Source: Weeksellaceae bacterium (lineage in GTDB: Bacteria; Bacteroidota; Bacteroidia; Flavobacteriales; Weeksellaceae). From it: 6,599 nt of DNA. The stretch spans positions 1 through 6,599 of the forward strand of contig JAQVKJ010000074.1 of assembly GCA_028694715.1 (NCBI GenBank). The letters are read 5' to 3'. Made by a program: the position numbers and the translations under genes. Below, piece after piece: positions 5,918 to 6,599 of this stretch (position 1 is its first letter; every line of letters begins with the position of its first letter). Under the pieces are notes generated by a model, which saw only the letters and a list, made by a program, of their open reading frames with translations, searched no databases and was not told the DNA's origin.

Positions 5918-6599
5918 TTAGGCCGCACCATCAACGATAGCAGCAATTCCTTCGCTTCTGAATGACACACCGATGAAGTGCAGGCGGAATCCAATGGTGG
6001 ATTTTCTGTACTCCGGATTTTCCTTTGCATCACGCGCATAGCGTGTAACTGTTCCTCTTGCTTTTGCCGTACTTCTTTTGTGGAAGATGACAGAAGCAAA
6101 TTTCCCATCGTCCAAAGACTCAAATGGAAGTTTCTCTTTGTTGTTATTGTACTTCGGCGGATAAGTGGCTTCATACACCTTGAATCCGTAGTAGTTATCA
6201 GCAATCGCACCTGTGGTGGTATTCTGATAGCGGGTTTTGAAGGTCAAATCCTCAATTAGCAAGTCGGCCACATGGTCGGGTGACAATACCAAGACTCTTC
6301 CTGATTTCGGGACTTTGGCGGTGTCTAATTTCTTTTTCATTTCGATTAAATCAGCTGCACTTAATCGCTTTCTCGCGCCATCTGTTTCCCCGGTGGTTGC
6401 TATAATAGGTGTGTCCGCAGAATGTTCGTCCGGTGCGATGGAGTATAACGCATGCTCAGCGGTTTTGTCCTCTAATGTTTCTCTGTGCTGAACCTGTACA
6501 TCAGATGTTTTCTCATACGGCAATGCGTATAATTCGTCGTCTGTAACATCTGTGTTTTCAGTATCGTATTTATTCAACGCCAAAACTACTTGTCCGTCT
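5918..6599 (-). CDS. Major capsid protein, C-terminal part (5' end beyond window)
   Basis: The frame is open to the right edge, so this is the last 226 residues of a longer protein. An internal TTG at 6583 could be read as a start, but the in-frame codons upstream (reading DGQVV) continue the protein smoothly, so I treat the gene as truncated by the window. The sequence looks like an HK97-fold coat protein. It has a segment of the type GRVLVLSPDHVADLL (fragment residues 100-114), where many coat proteins have a 'gr-lvlsP' strand before the long axial region. A charged turn-rich stretch (140-165) follows, then a C-terminal beta-rich part ending GFRLHFIGVSFRSEG (203-217). The role would be the structural shell of the phage head. 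It ends with TAA and is followed after 11 bases by the Ig-like protein gene on the same strand. The capsid call rests on pattern recognition plus its position ahead of tail genes. Confidence 0.75.
   Translation of the reverse strand, partial: DGQVVLALNKYDTENTDVTDDELYALPYEKTSDVQVQHRETLEDKTAEHALYSIAPDEHSADTPIIATTGETDGARKRLSAADLIEMKKKLDTAKVPKSGRVLVLSPDHVADLLIEDLTFKTRYQNTTTGAIADNYYGFKVYEATYPPKYNNNKEKLPFESLDDGKFASVIFHKRSTAKARGTVTRYARDAKENPEYRKSTIGFRLHFIGVSFRSEGIAAIVDGAA

Noticed and set aside
5911..6210. Minus-strand ORF of 99 codons overlapping the capsid gene
   Set aside because: It lies wholly in another frame of the capsid gene, with low-quality composition and no leader; a shadow.
173..6491. 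Many plus-strand ORFs of 60-106 codons
   Set aside because: All lie opposite the minus-strand genes, have no family resemblance, and mostly show the serine/leucine/phenylalanine-rich composition typical of antisense shadows.
6581..6583. TTG as the true start of the capsid-like gene
   Set aside because: The frame remains open to the window edge and the codons upstream continue plausible protein; a 221-residue coat protein lacking its N-terminal half would be too short.

Overview
The window is a piece of the structural module of a contractile-tailed (myovirus-type) phage or prophage. Every supportable gene lies on the minus strand, so the biological order runs from high to low coordinates. The host is most likely a member of the Bacteroidota. 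I infer this from the family types (DUF2586-like sheath, DUF6046-like protein after the tape measure, Bacteroides-style capsid and Ig-like proteins), the moderately AT-rich DNA, and the A-rich leaders without clear Shine-Dalgarno sequences. No host gene, integrase or attachment site is present to confirm it.

Layout, in transcription order: the C-terminal part of the major capsid protein (6599-5918, runs off the right edge); a 207-residue protein ending in a bacterial Ig-like (BIG2) domain (5906-5283); the tail sheath gene (5283-4048), split by one in-frame TAG at codon 77; the tail tube protein (4046-3609); an intrinsic terminator (3580-3551); a tail assembly chaperone (3532-3182); a second chaperone reading frame with no early start codon (to 2952), reached by a -1 ribosomal frameshift on a nine-A run; the tape measure protein (2950-1031); a DUF6046-like tail/baseplate protein (1031-354); and the N-terminal part of a baseplate hub protein (357-1, runs off the left edge). 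The junctions are very tight (TAATG at 5285-5281 and 1033-1029, ATGA at 357-354, one base between sheath and tube), which indicates one polycistronic late transcript with translational coupling. No gap exceeds about 80 bases.

The parts form one assembly line. Capsid and Ig-like protein belong to the head. Sheath and tube polymerise around the tape measure. The two chaperone forms are expected to coat the tape measure before tube assembly. The last two genes build the baseplate end of the tail.

The two signals most worth attention are (1) a lambda G/GT-like programmed -1 frameshift with slippery heptamer A AAA AAA and a perfect 8-bp hairpin 12 nt downstream, which reveals an otherwise hidden gene segment, and (2) the amber codon inside an otherwise intact sheath gene. 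The second is either a knock-out (defective prophage), a sequencing error, or a case of suppression. Stop-codon use elsewhere in the window argues against general TAG recoding.
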